64,000 bases of DNA from Oxytricha trifallax. Taxonomy: Eukaryota; Ciliophora; Spirotrichea; Sporadotrichida; Oxytrichidae. Position 1 is the stretch's first letter. The number at the start of each line of letters is the position of its first letter. The DNA lies in the NCBI GenBank assembly GCA_000711775.1, contig ARYC01017741.1, positions 1 to 64,000 of the forward strand, read 5' to 3'. This document shows positions 24,922-37,354 of this stretch, piece by piece. The position numbers and the translations under genes are program-made. Below the pieces are notes generated by a model. The model did not search any database and had not been told where the DNA came from. It saw only the letters and a list, made by a program, of their open reading frames with translations.

Positions 24922-26866
24922 TCATTCTGTATTGAATTGCTCATAAATATCCATATTTCTTTTTAGTATTTCTTCCAGCGGCCCTAGAAGCCTCTTGAAA
25001 GAATGACGGTCTAAGAATACTACATTTATTAAAAAACAATAACTGTGATATTGATGAATAATTATAAATTTAGTTAAAATAATGATTGCAGTCAGTTTTT
25101 GCGATGACATTGGCCGCTCTTGGTTCATTTTTTATTAGTGCACGCTCACCAAAATAATCTCCTATTTTATAATGCATCACTACAACTGGTGCTTCACCTT
25201 CACTTAATGTTTTTGTTGCTTATGCATCTCCACTTTCTATCAATTTTAATAAATTATTAATTCTTTAAGAGTTATTGAGGAAAAAGTGATAAATGTCAAT
25301 ATTAAGGGTTAATCATATAGAAAAGATCTCCTTACTCCCCTTCTTTAATGATATATTCTCCAGCTTTATACAAATGTTCTTTGAAAGCATCAGCCAGTTT
25401 GAACCTCTCATAAGAGTCCATCCCCTAGAGCAGCTTGACACTTTCCAAGAACTTCTCATACTTGTCTCTTTTCTTGCTGGCTGCATCCTTGACTATATGA
25501 TTGAAAGTATTTCTGTCTAAACTCCACAGTATTGCATCCCCATCTGCTTTGATTGTGGCTGCTCTGGGGCAATTATAAAGTAAAGCAAGTTCACCGAATG
25601 ATTCACCAGGCATGTACTTTTTCAGGAAGGTCTCAACGGAATTACCAGGGAATAACTTAAAACAACTTAAAGTTCCAGATTCAACAACATACAAATTGTC
25701 TCCTTCTTCGCCTTGAGTGATGATATGTTCCCCTTCAACAGCCTTTCTTTCTTCCATTGCATTTACCACAATTAATAAAAATAAGGGATGTGGGGGGAAT
25801 TAGTCTTTTTTAATTTTAAAGATTTTACAATTTATTTTTCTTTTTCATCAAGAGCACTAAACATAAAAGCTTGTCCTAATCTAGTCATAATTTTATCTTT
25901 AGTTTCCTAGGATTTAGGTACTATCTCAATATTATATTTAAATAAACAAATGAAATGATTTATTAAGGTACAACTTTTGCCTCAAACGCTTCCTTTTTAT
26001 TCCAATCTCCAAACGCCTCGGCAGAAACTGAACTTCTAGGTCCCTTATTTTTATTTATTAGAGGTAGTGGCAGATCATCCACATAGTCTTCTTCATCCTA
26101 TGTAAAATAAAAAATTAAACATTTTATTAACCATTAATTGGGAAATTATTGTTTCTACTTACATCTTCAGTGGTTTCATGTTCAGATCCCTAATTAGTTT
26201 TAGTTTCCTCTTCCTCATCATCTTTTTAACTCTAGTCTTCAGCTTGTTACTATCTCTTTTACTCTTGTTTTTTATCCTATACAATATGGTTAATACTTCA
26301 ATTTTTGATTGAAAATTTGCAAATAAAAGTAAATTCTTTGTATATTTCAATTACTTACCAGTAAAAGTTGCAATCTGATAGTTTCATCTCTTAAAAAGTC
26401 TAGTAAATTTCTATCGCCTAGGGAAGCTCGTTCTCCGAAATTATCACTCAAGTATTTCAGCATGAATTTAGCCTATAAATTTGCCTTAATATAAGTTATT
26501 CAATAATTGGGAGCGTTTTATATACAAGAACTTCACACGCTTCTTTAATTTTACATAAAAGGGCAATCATAATGTTTTTTAATAATGCACAATGTATTGC
26601 GAAATAGTGAGTCATTTTGTAGTAAAGAATGAGAGAATAATGACTTACTTGATTATCTGGCTTGTTTTTAATGACTTCCAGCATCATTGGCTCAAGGATG
26701 TAATTTACATTTCTAGAGAGATATTCACGATTCATGTGGTCTCGACGAGCAGTTGAGGAATTCTAATGGGTATAAATAAATTTTATAATTAACTACAGAT
26801 AATATTCCGTATATATAATAATTATCGAAAAAAATTAACTCACCCCTTCAAATTCGATTTTGACAT
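24922..26866 (-). CDS. cAMP-dependent protein kinase regulatory subunit
   Basis: ATG 26866 to TGA 24922. Order: an N-terminal RIIa/Dpy-30-like dimerisation-docking helix pair (EYLSRNVNYILEPMMLEVIK then KPDNQAKFMLKYL); an acidic linker; an inhibitor-site-like GPRSSVSAEAFGDW, with Ser at the phospho-acceptor position as in type II subunits; then two cyclic-nucleotide-binding domains. Domain A has the phosphate-binding cassette GESFGELALLYNCPRAATI (25,550-25,620); domain B has GDYFGERALIKNEPRAANV (about 25,115-25,180). Glu and Arg in both cassettes are the cAMP contacts, so both sites look functional. The protein holds catalytic subunits inactive until cAMP binds. Introns or IESs interrupt the linker near 26,100-26,160, 26,280-26,360, 26,470-26,650 and 25,770-25,970; two IESs are placed precisely. 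Confidence 0.9.
25024..25084 (-). other. 61-bp IES in PKA-R domain B, pointer ATT
   Basis: ATT at 25024-25026 and 25085-25087. Excision joins NVIAKTDCN to VVFLDRHSFKRLLGP in frame, completing domain B. The pointer is short, so exact ends are uncertain. Confidence 0.6.
26759..26850 (-). other. 92-bp IES near start of PKA-R, pointer AATTC
   Basis: AATTC at 26759-26763 and 26851-26855. Excision joins MSKSN to SSTARRDHMNREYLSRN in frame; a GTGAGT intron at the same place gives a stop. Confidence 0.75.
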
Positions 26867-27262
26867 TAAAAACTTCTTTAATTAAATATTTTAATTTTGC
26901 ATTTTATTTTATAATTAAGTTTAACAATAGACATAGAATAAAAAAAGTAACAATTCTTTGTGTATAAAAGCATATAAGTTTTTCAGATTGATTGGACTAT
27001 AATTTAATGTTACAATAAATACAGGAGTTGTTTGGAATTGAGGACTTTTCACAATTCCTTATCGTTTTAATATTATTAGCATTTTTAATTTTTAGTAGAA
27101 AAAGAAATTTGAACAATTTACCTCAATAATATTATAGGAAGACCCTTAATTTAAATTAACTATAAATAAGTTTAATATTTTCATATTTAAAGATTATAAA
27201 GTAGAATTAAATTATTGCAATAATCGCACAAAAATATTCAAAATAATAAAAGTTAAAATAAT
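26867..27262. other. Spacer between divergent PKA-R and FTase genes
   Basis: 396 bp of AT-rich DNA between two divergent start codons. Nothing specific seen. Confidence 0.5.
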
Positions 27263-28764
27263 ATGGTAGACGAAGACCCTCGTGCACTTATGAAATTAAT
27301 CAAAGGCATGTATAAGACATTTGAGCTTGACCCACCTAATGCTAAAGACTACGATTAAGAAGGGGCTGAACTATTCAACTAACTGCATGCTGATTTTGTT
27401 TCAAAAGGATTCAACATGCTTCCTAGAGGCATGCAAGTTTAGTTTATATAACACAATTGTAATGGTTTATATATAAAAAAAACTAACATTAATAAAATAG
27501 AAGCAAGGCCTAGATTCTGGCTAACCATGGTTTATATATTGGCTTACAGAAGCATTAGAGGTTTTAAATGTTTAGGGATATGAGCTTACACAAGAACAAA
27601 AATCTCTCTGTGTGCAATACCTAAGAAAGTGCCAGAACCCCAAGGGAGGCTTTGGAGGTGCTCCTTATCATTAAAGTCACGTGGCATCTTCATATGCAGC
27701 TATGCTGGCAATAGTTAATATTGGAACTCAAGAAGCTTATGATATGATCGATGTCAAGGGTATGAGACAATTTTTGGGCTCAGTGAAGAATAATCTTAAA
27801 TTTGCTGATCCTAATGCTAAAAGTGGCTGGAATCTAAATTTTATAGTATATTATTATAAATCTAGTTGATGAATAAGGAAACCCATTCAACCCAACGAAG
27901 ACATCTGAAGTCCTAGCATCACTACCTGGCAGTTTTATTATTCACACAAATGGTGAAATTGACATGAGAGGAGTTTTCTGCTCGATGGTTATTGCAGATC
28001 TTTTAAATATCTTGGATGAAGATTTGATTAAAGGAGTAGGAGACTTTATTTCATCTTGCTAAACTTATGAAGGCGGTATATCTTGTGTACCTCTAGGTGA
28101 AGCTCATGGTGGATTTACTTATTGTGGATTAGCAGCACTCATCTTGATTAAAGAATCACATAAGCTAAATTTAGACAGGCTTATCGAATGGCTTGCAAAC
28201 AGATAATTGACAGAAGAAGGTGGATTTAATGGTAGAATCAATAAGCTAGTTGATTCATGCTATAACTTCTGGTAAGGGGCTTCATTTGAGCTGTTCGATA
28301 TTGCCTTGAAAGGAAAAGGTAACGTTGAACATGAATGGCTATATAATCAAGATGCTCTATAAGCCTATACATTGATTTGCTGCCAAGAAGGTACAGGTGG
28401 TCTTAAAGACAAGCCTATGAAAAAACCTGATTTTTATCATACTTGCTATGCATCATCTGGAATGTCGATCTCTCAATATTTGAGCGATTATGATCGCCTA
28501 CATTCTGGCAATCCATAAACAGACATATCATAAACCTTTAGTGGAATCTATGAAGAAGAGGATGTTACAGTAAATACTTCCTTTGACAAAGAAGAACACA
28601 AAGATGCTAAGAAAGAGCATTTATTGCAGCCAGATAATGACAAGACATTATTTTTGGCTGGAATCGAGTAAGGGAAATTGCGCAGGATTCATCCAGTATT
28701 TAATACCAGATATGATTATGTAGCTAAAATCAAGAGCTACTTTAGATAGTAGAACAATTAATGA
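27263..28764 (+). CDS. Protein farnesyltransferase beta subunit (copy 1)
   Basis: The beta subunit carries the active site that attaches farnesyl to CaaX proteins. ATG 27263 (MVDEDPRALMKLIKG) to TGA 28762. Alpha-alpha-barrel repeats are clear: CQNPKGGFGGAPYH, GSFIIHTNGEIDMRGVFCSM, CQTYEGGISCVPLGEAHGGF and LTEEGGFNGRINKLVDSCY. The zinc ligands Asp and Cys (VDSCYNFW) and His (DFYHTCYASSGMS) are present, and FELFDIALKG fits FTase rather than GGTase-I or Rab-GGTase. The C-terminal RIHPVFNTRYDYV is shared with copy 2. Two IESs, when removed, give PRGMQGLDSGQPWFIYWLTE and KSGWNLVDEQGNPF in frame. An acidic Asp/Lys insert separates SDYDRL from the C-terminus. It should pair with an alpha subunit not seen here. 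Confidence 0.9.
27433..27502 (+). other. 70-bp IES in FTase copy 1, pointer GCAAG
   Basis: GCAAG at 27433-27437 and 27503-27507. Excision gives MQGLDSGQPWFIYW, the same length as AQKNDSCQPWFLYW in copy 2. A 64-nt GTTTAG..ATAG intron is the alternative but adds two residues. Confidence 0.75.
27831..27858 (+). other. 28-bp IES in FTase copy 1, pointer AATCTA
   Basis: AATCTA at 27831-27836 and 27859-27864. Excision joins KSGWNL to VDEQGNPFNPTK in frame. Confidence 0.75.
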
Positions 28765-28858
28765 TGTAAATAATGAACCTTAAATTTATTAATTCAATAT
28801 TCATTAGTTCTTTAAAATAAAATGACTTCTTAAACTTAAGATGACTTTGTAAGTAATT

Positions 28859-30656
28859 TCATAAGAAAAGAAATTAAATTAAGTAAACTCCAAATATTTT
28901 AAACAATTTACGAGAGGATTAAGTATTTTGAAAAGGTGGTACTGTTTAAATAAACCTCTTAATTTAGAACTTTATTAGCTCATACTTATTCATGTCATCT
29001 TTGAGAATTTGAACAATTGGTTCGTAGTCAAACCTTTCTTTTTCATGTAGAAAATCAAAAATGAGAAGGAAAACGCCACTAATCCTAAGATACCAACGAA
29101 CATTAAGAAACCAGCATATACATTGCTATTATCTATTGAAATGAAATTAAACTTAAAATATATTATTACCTAAAACCCATTCTTAGAGCTCGTCTTTACA
29201 GTTTCCCTTGGGTGGTCCTCTATAAAATTTATTAATAAATAAGTGCTTTGAATTGTGTCTAGGGTTTGGTTGATGTAATGTAGTTTTTATATTAACTTAC
29301 TGATGCACTCCTGAGAAGAGTAGATATTGAGGAGTAGTGCAAATGCCAGCACAGTTGAATGCTCTCTCAAGAGCTTTCATAGCAGGTAGAATTTTATCCT
29401 TCTCATATTTATTAATAATTAATAATTATACATTATCGCTTTATTATAATATGTTTGGGAAATTAATGTTTAAATTAAACTTATTAAGATAAAATTAGAA
29501 AAAAAGCTTCTAAATTACTTAGAAAAATCGTCCATACTAACTGAGTTTTTAAAATTCATAGTTTAATTTATCTACTTAAAGGAACACAAGAATAAGATTA
29601 TTTATAAGTAGATTTAGATGGTGATAAACCTAGTGATATAATCATTTTCATTAAAATATATTTTTCATAAATAATGATAAAAAATTATTAATAAACCATC
29701 GAACTAATTCTTTGAAGGATTAATTTAAATAGACTTCTTTTTTGTTTAACTTTTTCCACTTTAAATTATAATTGTGCAATTTTTAACTAAAAAAAACTAT
29801 TTTTATTGTATTATAATTCTAAATATTAAGAGAGAGTGTCTGTGGGGCAATCAGTGTACTCGCTTTCCCCACCAAATTGATCTGTTACCATTTTAGCTTA
29901 CTGAGCTGCAGGCCACTTTGATTTGTCTGCATTGCATGGGCATTGCGAGGTACACAGTACTTTCGAGCCTCTCTCATAGATTTGATCTATTTGATAAGAT
30001 AACCCAGCTTTGGTGTGACAATTACGAGTCAACTCATCATTCATTGTGTCTAAAAAGAAGTTAAGAAATTGATGTTGATTAGTAAATTTGGCATTGTTTA
30101 TCTTGATATAATAATTTGACTTACTTCTCATAATTAAAATTGCTATAGCCATTGCAATAAAGATTAGCATGATTGACATAGCCATAAATCCATACTATAA
30201 ATAGATGTTTAATTAAATAACACATATTAGATTATTTCGCTCTCTTTTGCATTAAGTAAGTTGTAGAATCATAAAATATCGATTATGAGCTGATCAATAT
30301 CAGAACTATTAAACTTACAATAAAAGCTAGACAATGATTTTTAGAGTAGGCTGCTGTAACTCCAATAGCCGCGGTAACCATTAAGAAACATCCACATATG
30401 ATCATAACCAGAAATATAGTTTGATTAATGCCTAGGATCGTGAAAATGTCATTATTTATTGACTGACCACCCAACACGAATATTGCCACTGATACAGCCT
30501 ATATTAAAATATCTTTATTTTATTCATTATAAATAATCAGATAGAAGCTGATGTGATTTCATTATGAGGAAATATTCTGAAATTAGATATACTTACTGCA
30601 AAAGCTGAGCCGCATACAGCTACAGTAGCTCGTACACATCTCTTATCTAAGGACAT
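28859..30656 (-). CDS. Tetraspanin-like four-pass membrane protein
   Basis: ATG 30656 (MSLDKRCVRATVAVCGSAFA). Membrane segments: TM1 at the start (to AVSVAIFVLGG), TM2 GINQTIFLVMIICGCFLMVT, TM3 MAMSIMLIFIAMAIAILIM, and TM4 GFLMFVGILGLVAFSFLLIF near 29,080. Between TM3 and TM4 is a Cys-rich loop (CHTKAGLSY, CTSQCPCNADKSKW, FNCAGICTTPQYLL, GPPKGNC), as in the large extracellular loop of tetraspanins, though the canonical CCG is not exact. The tail reads FDYEPIVQILKDDMNKYEL; the frame then continues through AT-rich DNA to TGA 28,859, so the real C-terminus may be earlier. At least five interruptions (30,500-30,595; 30,195-30,290; 30,050-30,125; 29,400-29,830; 29,140-29,310) are introns or IESs not placed here. 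Confidence 0.7.
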
Positions 30657-31192
30657 TTTATGGGTGTTAGATTAATTTGGCTATATATTTCAGGGAAAGT
30701 CAATTATTTATCAAATAAAATGAATTACCCCCTCAACAAAAATTTTATGCAATTAAATTAATATCTATTTTATTTAGCAATTCTTTTACTCCAATATTTA
30801 AATTCAATATTATTATATCTATAATTATATAATAATTAAAATTATAGATATTTTTAATAAGAAATATTTTAATGGTACTTTATTAATACAAATGTTATAG
30901 ATTTAAGTAAAATTAAGTGATTAATATTTGAAAATCACTCTGAAAAATATGAGAATAATTAAAACTTAAATAAAATAAAACTATTGCCTTTCTTTGTATT
31001 TTATTTTAAGTAAGGGCTCATATATTTAAATAAATCATATTATATTTATAATAATAAGTTTAATAATAAATATCCTTATTCTCTTAAGAATCTTTGCTTA
31101 TTCTTTATAATAACTTCCAAGATGATTAATTATATATTATTATACAAACTTAATGGATTGTATAAAAAATATAATAATTTTAATAATTTAAA
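30657..31192. other. Spacer between divergent tetraspanin-like and FTase copy 2 genes
   Basis: 536 bp, over 80 percent A/T by eye, between two divergent start codons. No coding signal. Confidence 0.55.
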
Positions 31193-33353
31193 ATGGACAA
31201 AGAAATTGAGGATCCTCAAGAATTACTAAACCTAATTAAGTCTCTCTATGAGAAATATGATTTCAACCCAATTGATGCTAAATCATGCAAGAACTAAATC
31301 CCTGAATTTTTGAATGAAAAACATGCCATGTTTGTTAGAAAAGCTTATGCAAATTTACCAGCTAAAGCTTAAAAAAATGATTCATGTCAGCCTTGGTTTC
31401 TCTATTGGTTTACTACTTCACTAATAATATAAATAATTTTAAATTCAATAATCAATCTATTGTAAATCATTATATTTGGAATACTAAATAATTTCACTTG
31501 AAAACTTCAATCTTGAAAAGGAAGAAATAAAACTATAAAATTCAGAAAAAAGACAGATTGTAGAAATGCTGAGATAACTACAAAATCCAAGAGGGGGTTT
31601 TGGGGGAGCACCTGGACATTCTAGCAATTTAATAGCATCATATGCGGCTGTGCTTACACTAGTTAATATATTAAAATGAGTTTCTAAGCAAATTTATATT
31701 TAATAAAGTAGATTTTATGATCAATATCGGCACTCATGAGGCTTTTGATTTAATTAATGTTAGTGGAATGAAAGATTTTCTAATCTCCATGAAAAATAAA
31801 ATCCTTCTTAATAATTAATCAGAAAAATCTCATTTAAAGCAGTCTCTTCAAAAAATTGTCACAGCCCCACAGAATAGCTTTTAAGTCCATGAAAACGGAG
31901 AGAATGATTTAAGAGGGATCTACTGTGCAATGGTAATTGCCAAAATTTTAAACATTCTTGATTAAGACTTAATTGAAGGAGTTGGAGATTTGATTGCTCG
32001 TCACTAAACCTATGAAGGAGGTCTCGCAAATGTTTAATATGGCGAGGCTTAAGGAGCATATGCATTTTGCGGACTTGCTTCTCTAATATTGATAAATGAG
32101 ACTCACAAGCTCAATTTAGATAGAATGATTGAGTGGCTTAGTAGCAGGCAGATGATTGAAGAGGGAGGGTTCAATGGCAGGATAAATAAAGTTGTGGATT
32201 CATGTTATGGGTTTTGGATTGGTACTTGCTTCGAACTCTTCGACATTGCAATGAAAGGATAAGGCAATCTTGATGGACAATGGCTTTATAATATCGAGGC
32301 TGCACAAGGTTATGTTAAGATCTGCTGCTAAAATGAAAAGGGAGGTGTCAAAGATATAAGATTCACTTTTAATAATCTATAGTAATTAAATTATAAACCA
32401 GACAAGAATCCAGACATTTATCACAGCTTTTATTCTGTTTCAGGGCTCTCATCTTCACAGTATTAACTTAATTCATAATCTTATTTGATATCACTTTACT
32501 ATATAATTTACGATTAAAGTGACTACAATAGACTTCAATCTGACGATATTTAATAGAATATTGCATTAAACTTCACAGGCAATGAATAAGACTTTGACAC
32601 TCTGAAATACGAACTAACCTAATAAAACTTCAATCAAACTAATCAGCTATCTTATTCAAACCTTTCTGTCTCAACTGTAGATTCCCCGATGAAAAACTCT
32701 AGAGCTTCATCTTCAGAGGAGGTACGCGATATTTTAGATTATTAGAGTAGCCCATAAGTTTCTCCTTTCCAGATTCATGAAGCAAATTTTCTGGATAATT
32801 AATAATTTAATATTTAAAAAATTTATGAGTTCGCTAGTAGAGAATGAAACAGAACTATCAGATTTTTAGAATATATTATAGTGAAATGCATATCATTTTA
32901 TTCTGAACAAAATTGACACTTTGAAATTTTATAATTTGCCAATAATTCATGGTGAATTACAGCGTTATAAATTGCTTAACTAATTTATAATTTAACCAGC
33001 TTGAATCTGATCTTTTTAAAAATAATTTCAAGAATATTGATGACTCTCTATTTAAATCTTAACACGTAGATAATTCACTGAATAACTCTTCAAATACTTC
33101 TGAGAGAAAATTGAGAAGAATTAACCCTGTCTTTAATTGCAGGTACGACTACATAGCTCAGGCTTGTGCATATTTCAAATAAAAGAACTTGCAATAATGT
33201 ATAATAATCTTTTTTAAATAAGTAACTGTCATTAATTAATTAAAATATAAAATAATGAGAAAGTAGTCAGTAAACTCATAACAGTAGAAGTTTGCATCAC
33301 TCTACTATTTGAGCCAAATCATCAAATAATTTTAGTAAATCATTCTTATATGA
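31193..33353 (+). CDS. Protein farnesyltransferase beta subunit (copy 2, divergent)
   Basis: ATG 31193 (MDKEIEDPQELLNLIKSL). Same barrel as copy 1 but more diverged: LQNPRGGFGGAPGHSS, NSFQVHENGENDLRGIYC, HQTYEGGLANVQYGEAQGAY and MIEEGGFNGRINKVVDSCYG. The zinc ligands are kept (VDSCYGFW and DIYHSFYSVSGLS), so it may be active. It carries a long Ser/Gln/Asn-rich insert (about 32,540-33,120) between SDYNRL and the shared C-terminal RINPVFNCRYDYI. Four IESs are placed, none at the positions used in copy 1. The final frame runs through AT-rich sequence to TGA 33,351; the protein may end earlier. Copy 1 and copy 2 lie about 2.4 kb apart, separated by a minus-strand gene, so this is a local but not strictly tandem duplication. 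Confidence 0.85.
31417..31492 (+). other. 76-bp IES in FTase copy 2, pointer TTCACT
   Basis: TTCACT at 31417-31422 and 31493-31498. Excision gives LYWFTTSLENFNLEKEEIKL in frame. Confidence 0.8.
31665..31722 (+). other. 58-bp IES in FTase copy 2, pointer AATAT
   Basis: AATAT at 31665-31669 and 31723-31727. It contains a TGA in frame. Excision gives VLTLVNIGTHEAFDLINV, matching MLAIVNIGTQEAYDMIDV of copy 1, which has no insertion there. Confidence 0.9.
32462..32512 (+). other. 51-bp IES in FTase copy 2, pointer ATTAA
   Basis: ATTAA at 32462-32466 and 32513-32517. Excision gives SSSQYQSDYNRLQS, aligning without gap to SISQYLSDYDRLHS of copy 1. Confidence 0.9.
32802..32986 (+). other. 185-bp IES in FTase copy 2, pointer ATAATTTAA
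   Basis: A 9-bp repeat at 32802-32810 and 32987-32995. The insert ends the frame at TGA; excision joins NFLDNQQFN to QLESDLFKNNFKNI in frame. Confidence 0.75.
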
Positions 33354-33538
33354 TCAAATAAAAACAAATGAGAAAGTAGATTAGTATCGAGTACTATGAA
33401 TACTTTCAATCACTATTAATTTAATTACAAATATATCTATTTTAAATGCGTTTCTAATTCTATCTCATAATAGAAATTAACTTCAAAACAATTAGAAATA
33501 AAAATATAATAATAATTTAAAGACTGGAAATTAGTAAA

Positions 33539-36500
33539 ATGCAGGACCATATAAATCCTTTCTCTAACAGCAATAACAATAATTCTCAAAATCTATCATC
33601 CAGTATGTTTTTTTATATTACTTAATATTTATTGACTTCTTTTACTAGATACTCCTCCAAATGCAACATCTGGGTTAGTCTTAAATCCCATACCCATAGA
33701 TCCATCTCCTTTAGAAAACACATTTTATAATATAAATTCTAGATAAGTCACAGTATTTTTGAATAAAATTTGTTGTAATGATAAAGTGTATGATTTATAA
33801 AAATCTATTAAAACACTCATCTAATGAAGCCAATGCATGAATGGGAGTCTCAGGAGAAACTATTAGATGACTATCTACATTAAGAAGTTAAAAATTGTTT
33901 AGAATATGTGGATTTCAGCTACAGCAAACATGAATGGGATAATATTCCAGGAATCCTTCCCAGATTTTTAAATTATTTTAATTTTTTTGGTGTTCTTTGG
34001 GAGAAAATTCTCGTAAAATAATTTTAATTAGATTTTTGTTCTATTAGAGTAAATATATCGATGGTTTGGCTGGGTTCTGCAAGGAAGTGAGTGAAAGAGA
34101 GAGCACTGAAAGCATCAGAGATGACCTGAATTACAAATATAAAGTAAGTTACAACTAAATACAGTATCATGTTATTTCGAAAAAATTTCATTGAAATATC
34201 TTGTTTATAGACTCTAATTGATTAAATAAAAGAGTCAAGAAACACAGATTTAACAGAGAAAACCCTAATTAATAATAAAATTGTGGGTTTGGATACAAGT
34301 GTGGATAAAATTAACTCTCACATTAAAGAAGAATAAACTCTTCCTTTATTTTTGCATTATTAACTCATTCATGATGAAAATAATGCTAATTTTCTAGACT
34401 ATTTTGCTGATTTATTAAGTTTAGGAGAAGATGGTGAGGAATTTGAATGAGAGCATGTATCATCTTTATGAGATGCCTGCTGCCAAGTATTTTGAATACT
34501 AGACCTATCTTCATGAAGACCACACAAAGGCAGAGTTTCAATCTCAACCTTAATTAAATAAAATTATAAAAATATGATATATGACATTATAATTAGTTTT
34601 TTTTATCATTAACCTCGTCATTATTCATTGAACTAAGTGAGGGATTTGTTCTATATACACTTGAATAGATCAAGACTTTCTCATGAATTTGCAGAAAATT
34701 AAAAACTAGTTAAAAGCTGTGAGAATAACATCAAGCAACTTATTATGACTGATGAGGCTTTAAGGGATAAAAATAAATTATTATCAGAGAATTATAGATA
34801 AATTATTTATATTAAGGGCATATGTAGATGAACGAACAGCTCATATTGACAAAAAGGTAGAGTAAATGTAAGATCACAGCTATATATGTATATATAATAA
34901 TTATAATTATTTGTTCTAATATCGATTTTAATAATAATGTTTATAATTTTTTAAGCCAACTGTAGCAATAATACAACGAACAGAAACAAGCCGAGCTTGG
35001 CAACAGAATTTCAATGCATAACGACTACATTCTTAAATTATAAGATTTCCAAAAAGATACAGTTAAGTTTCATGATTCAGTGAGAGTCATGAATGATAAA
35101 ACTCACTAGAAGATCTAATAGGAAAAGGATAATATGAATATGTTGCTTGAGCTTTCATGCAGTGAACTGAAACAGAAAATATAGGAAATATGAAATTTAA
35201 AACTTAATTTTGTATCAATTAATAGGAAGCAAGTTATAACAAGAAAGAATAAATTTAATAAATATTTTCTCTATATAAATATATTGATATAGGAGATAGA
35301 TAAATTTACAACTCAGTAATTTGATTCCTTAACGATAAACATTGACCTATTTAAAACTTACACAAAAGAATCAATAGAACAAAAAGAGCTTAACATAATG
35401 AATAAGACAACAACATACTTAAATGAAATGAAGGTTTTTGTTGACGATACAGCGACTGACTTAAACTAAAAAAGAATGGAGATTTAAGAAAAGTATGAGA
35501 AAAAGTTTAACAAAGTGAAGGAAGTAATCACGAACTATTTCGAGAGGTATGATGTGGACTTGGAAGAACTTAAAATCAATATGAAAGTGCTTAATCAGAA
35601 ATATGCTGATTGGTCAAAAATACTAATTGAGCCAACTTCTTTGAATGAAGCCAGACTTTATGCTCTAGAGACTAGACTTCATGAAGAGGAGGATATCAGA
35701 ATAAAGGAGTATGAATATGTAAGGGATTTAATGAAGAAACTTATTTTTTCTTTGGAACAAACCAATCTTACAAGTTTAGACTTGTAGAAATCTACACTCA
35801 CTAAGACTATAGATAGATCAAACACAATTGATGCAAGAGCTAACTTACAAACTCCATAATTACCAAATCTTCTTAATAATTAAGCACTAAATCCCAAGCC
35901 ATAGTTATTAGAGAAGGCTTAAACTTAGAACTTAAACGATCTCTCACTTGGTTTACAGCATAAAACTAATGATATACTTATGCTTAAAAGACTTAATTTC
36001 TTAAAAACATCGCTAGATGGTCATAGTCCCAGATAGACGACCACTAATATGAGGTTAAAGACTAAAAAGAAGAGAGATGACAGAGTCATCGAAATATGGA
36101 AGAAAGAAATGGAAGCACCCACGGTCCCAGACATCCTATAAAACTACTTGAAAAATAAAAAGCCTGTGACCATAGACTTAAGCGTTTAAGAATAAATAGC
36201 CAATTATGATCACTAGGATAGCTTAAAGTACAATCAATCGTTGGTAGGTGCCGGGGCTTCTAGAAATCATGAAATTTCAGTTCACAATAATGAAGGAGAT
36301 TCGGTTATCTTAACTAAAAGAGACCTTCCTAATAACACTAACTAACCGTAGTATCTCGCTCTAGCCTAGACTAATTTTGACACATCAATCAGCAATGTAA
36401 AAACCTCGAATGACTCAGCATTTATAACTCAGAAAAGACTTGGAAAGTAATTGAACTAAACTTTCCATAATGGGTAGTAACAGTATGCTATTAGCAAACT

Positions 36501-37114
36501 TAATTAATCAATGTTAGCTGGATCAGTTGTAGAGAATTCCATTAGTCTGGCTGATAAAATTAACAGAAATAAGTTCTTGACTAACTCTGATCACAAGAAA
36601 ATACAGCTTGAAATTCTAATTGTATTTATAGTTAAAGCGATTAAAATTAAAAAATATTTATAATGTGATTTTAAAACTCAAAAAGATGGGAAGCATAGAG
36701 ATAAATTGTATGAAACATTTTGGTCAGACTTTGATTCTCAACATTAAACAATTTAAAATCAAACCAGAAACATTGTGAACTTATGAATTTATTTATTTCA
36801 CATAGGAATATAAACTTAGGTTTTTTTTTGTTTTAACCGATACTATAATTAATTAACATATTTTTAATGAGAACAACAGCTCTAAGTACTAAAGCGTAAG
36901 TAGACCAAGAAATCTGGAAGACCCATTCTCAAAAACTATGAATATTAGTGAATCCAGACATCAAGTGAACTAAACTTTTAATTAAGGCAAGAAAATCGTG
37001 AAAAATTTGGCATCTATAATATAGGAGAAGAAGAGAGGGGAGAGCAGAGGAAGGGTTGATTCACAAGGTCCCCTCAACTAAGATTTGCTTAACTAAGACA
37101 TTTAAATATTATGA
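33539..37114 (+). CDS. Large coiled-coil protein of unknown function
   Basis: ATG 33539 (MQDHINPFSNSNNNNSQNLS) to TGA 37112. The N-terminal part has conserved-looking segments (WESQEKLLDDYLHQEVKNCL, EYVDFSYSKHEWDNIPGI, YIDGLAGFCKEVSERES). The centre (about 34,640-35,800) is a long coiled coil (LQDFQKDTVKFHDSV, MEIQEKYEKKFNKVKEVI, ETRLHEEEDIRIKEYEYVRD). The C-terminal part is basic and Ser/Asn-rich, ending in HQVNQTFNQGKKIV and KKRGESRGRV. Overall it looks like a structural cytoskeletal or ciliary protein, but no family is recognised. At least six further AT-rich interruptions (for example 33,605-33,645, 33,725-33,830, 33,950-34,045, 34,560-34,650, 34,800-34,950, 35,190-35,290) are not individually resolved. 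Confidence 0.6.
36588..36867 (+). other. Probable 280-bp IES in coiled-coil gene, pointer TGA
   Basis: TGA at 36588-36590 and 36868-36870. Excision joins RNKFLTNS to ENNSSKYQSVSRPR in frame. A 3-bp pointer is weak; the support is mainly the change from hydrophobic AT-driven translation to charged coding sequence. Confidence 0.45.
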
Positions 37115-37354
37115 TATTGCAAACGATAATATAATAAATTTCCCTTCTATTTTAAAATGTATTTCATGCACTTAATAAAGATTAATTTAATAAATTCTAA
37201 TTCTACATAATAATTTAAGCTCTGAGTGAAAAGAAATATATGTGTGAGAGAATTAAAAACGAAATAATGTTAATAAAATACTAAGCTGAAAATCTATTGT
37301 AATATCGATACGTCTCATTTTAAAATAATTCTGAATACTTTTTTTTATATACAA

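Noticed and set aside
27520..27545. A 22-bp IES with repeat TGGCT in FTase copy 1
   Set aside because: Reading the next frame gives QPWFIYWLTEALE directly, matching copy 2, so nothing needs to be removed there.
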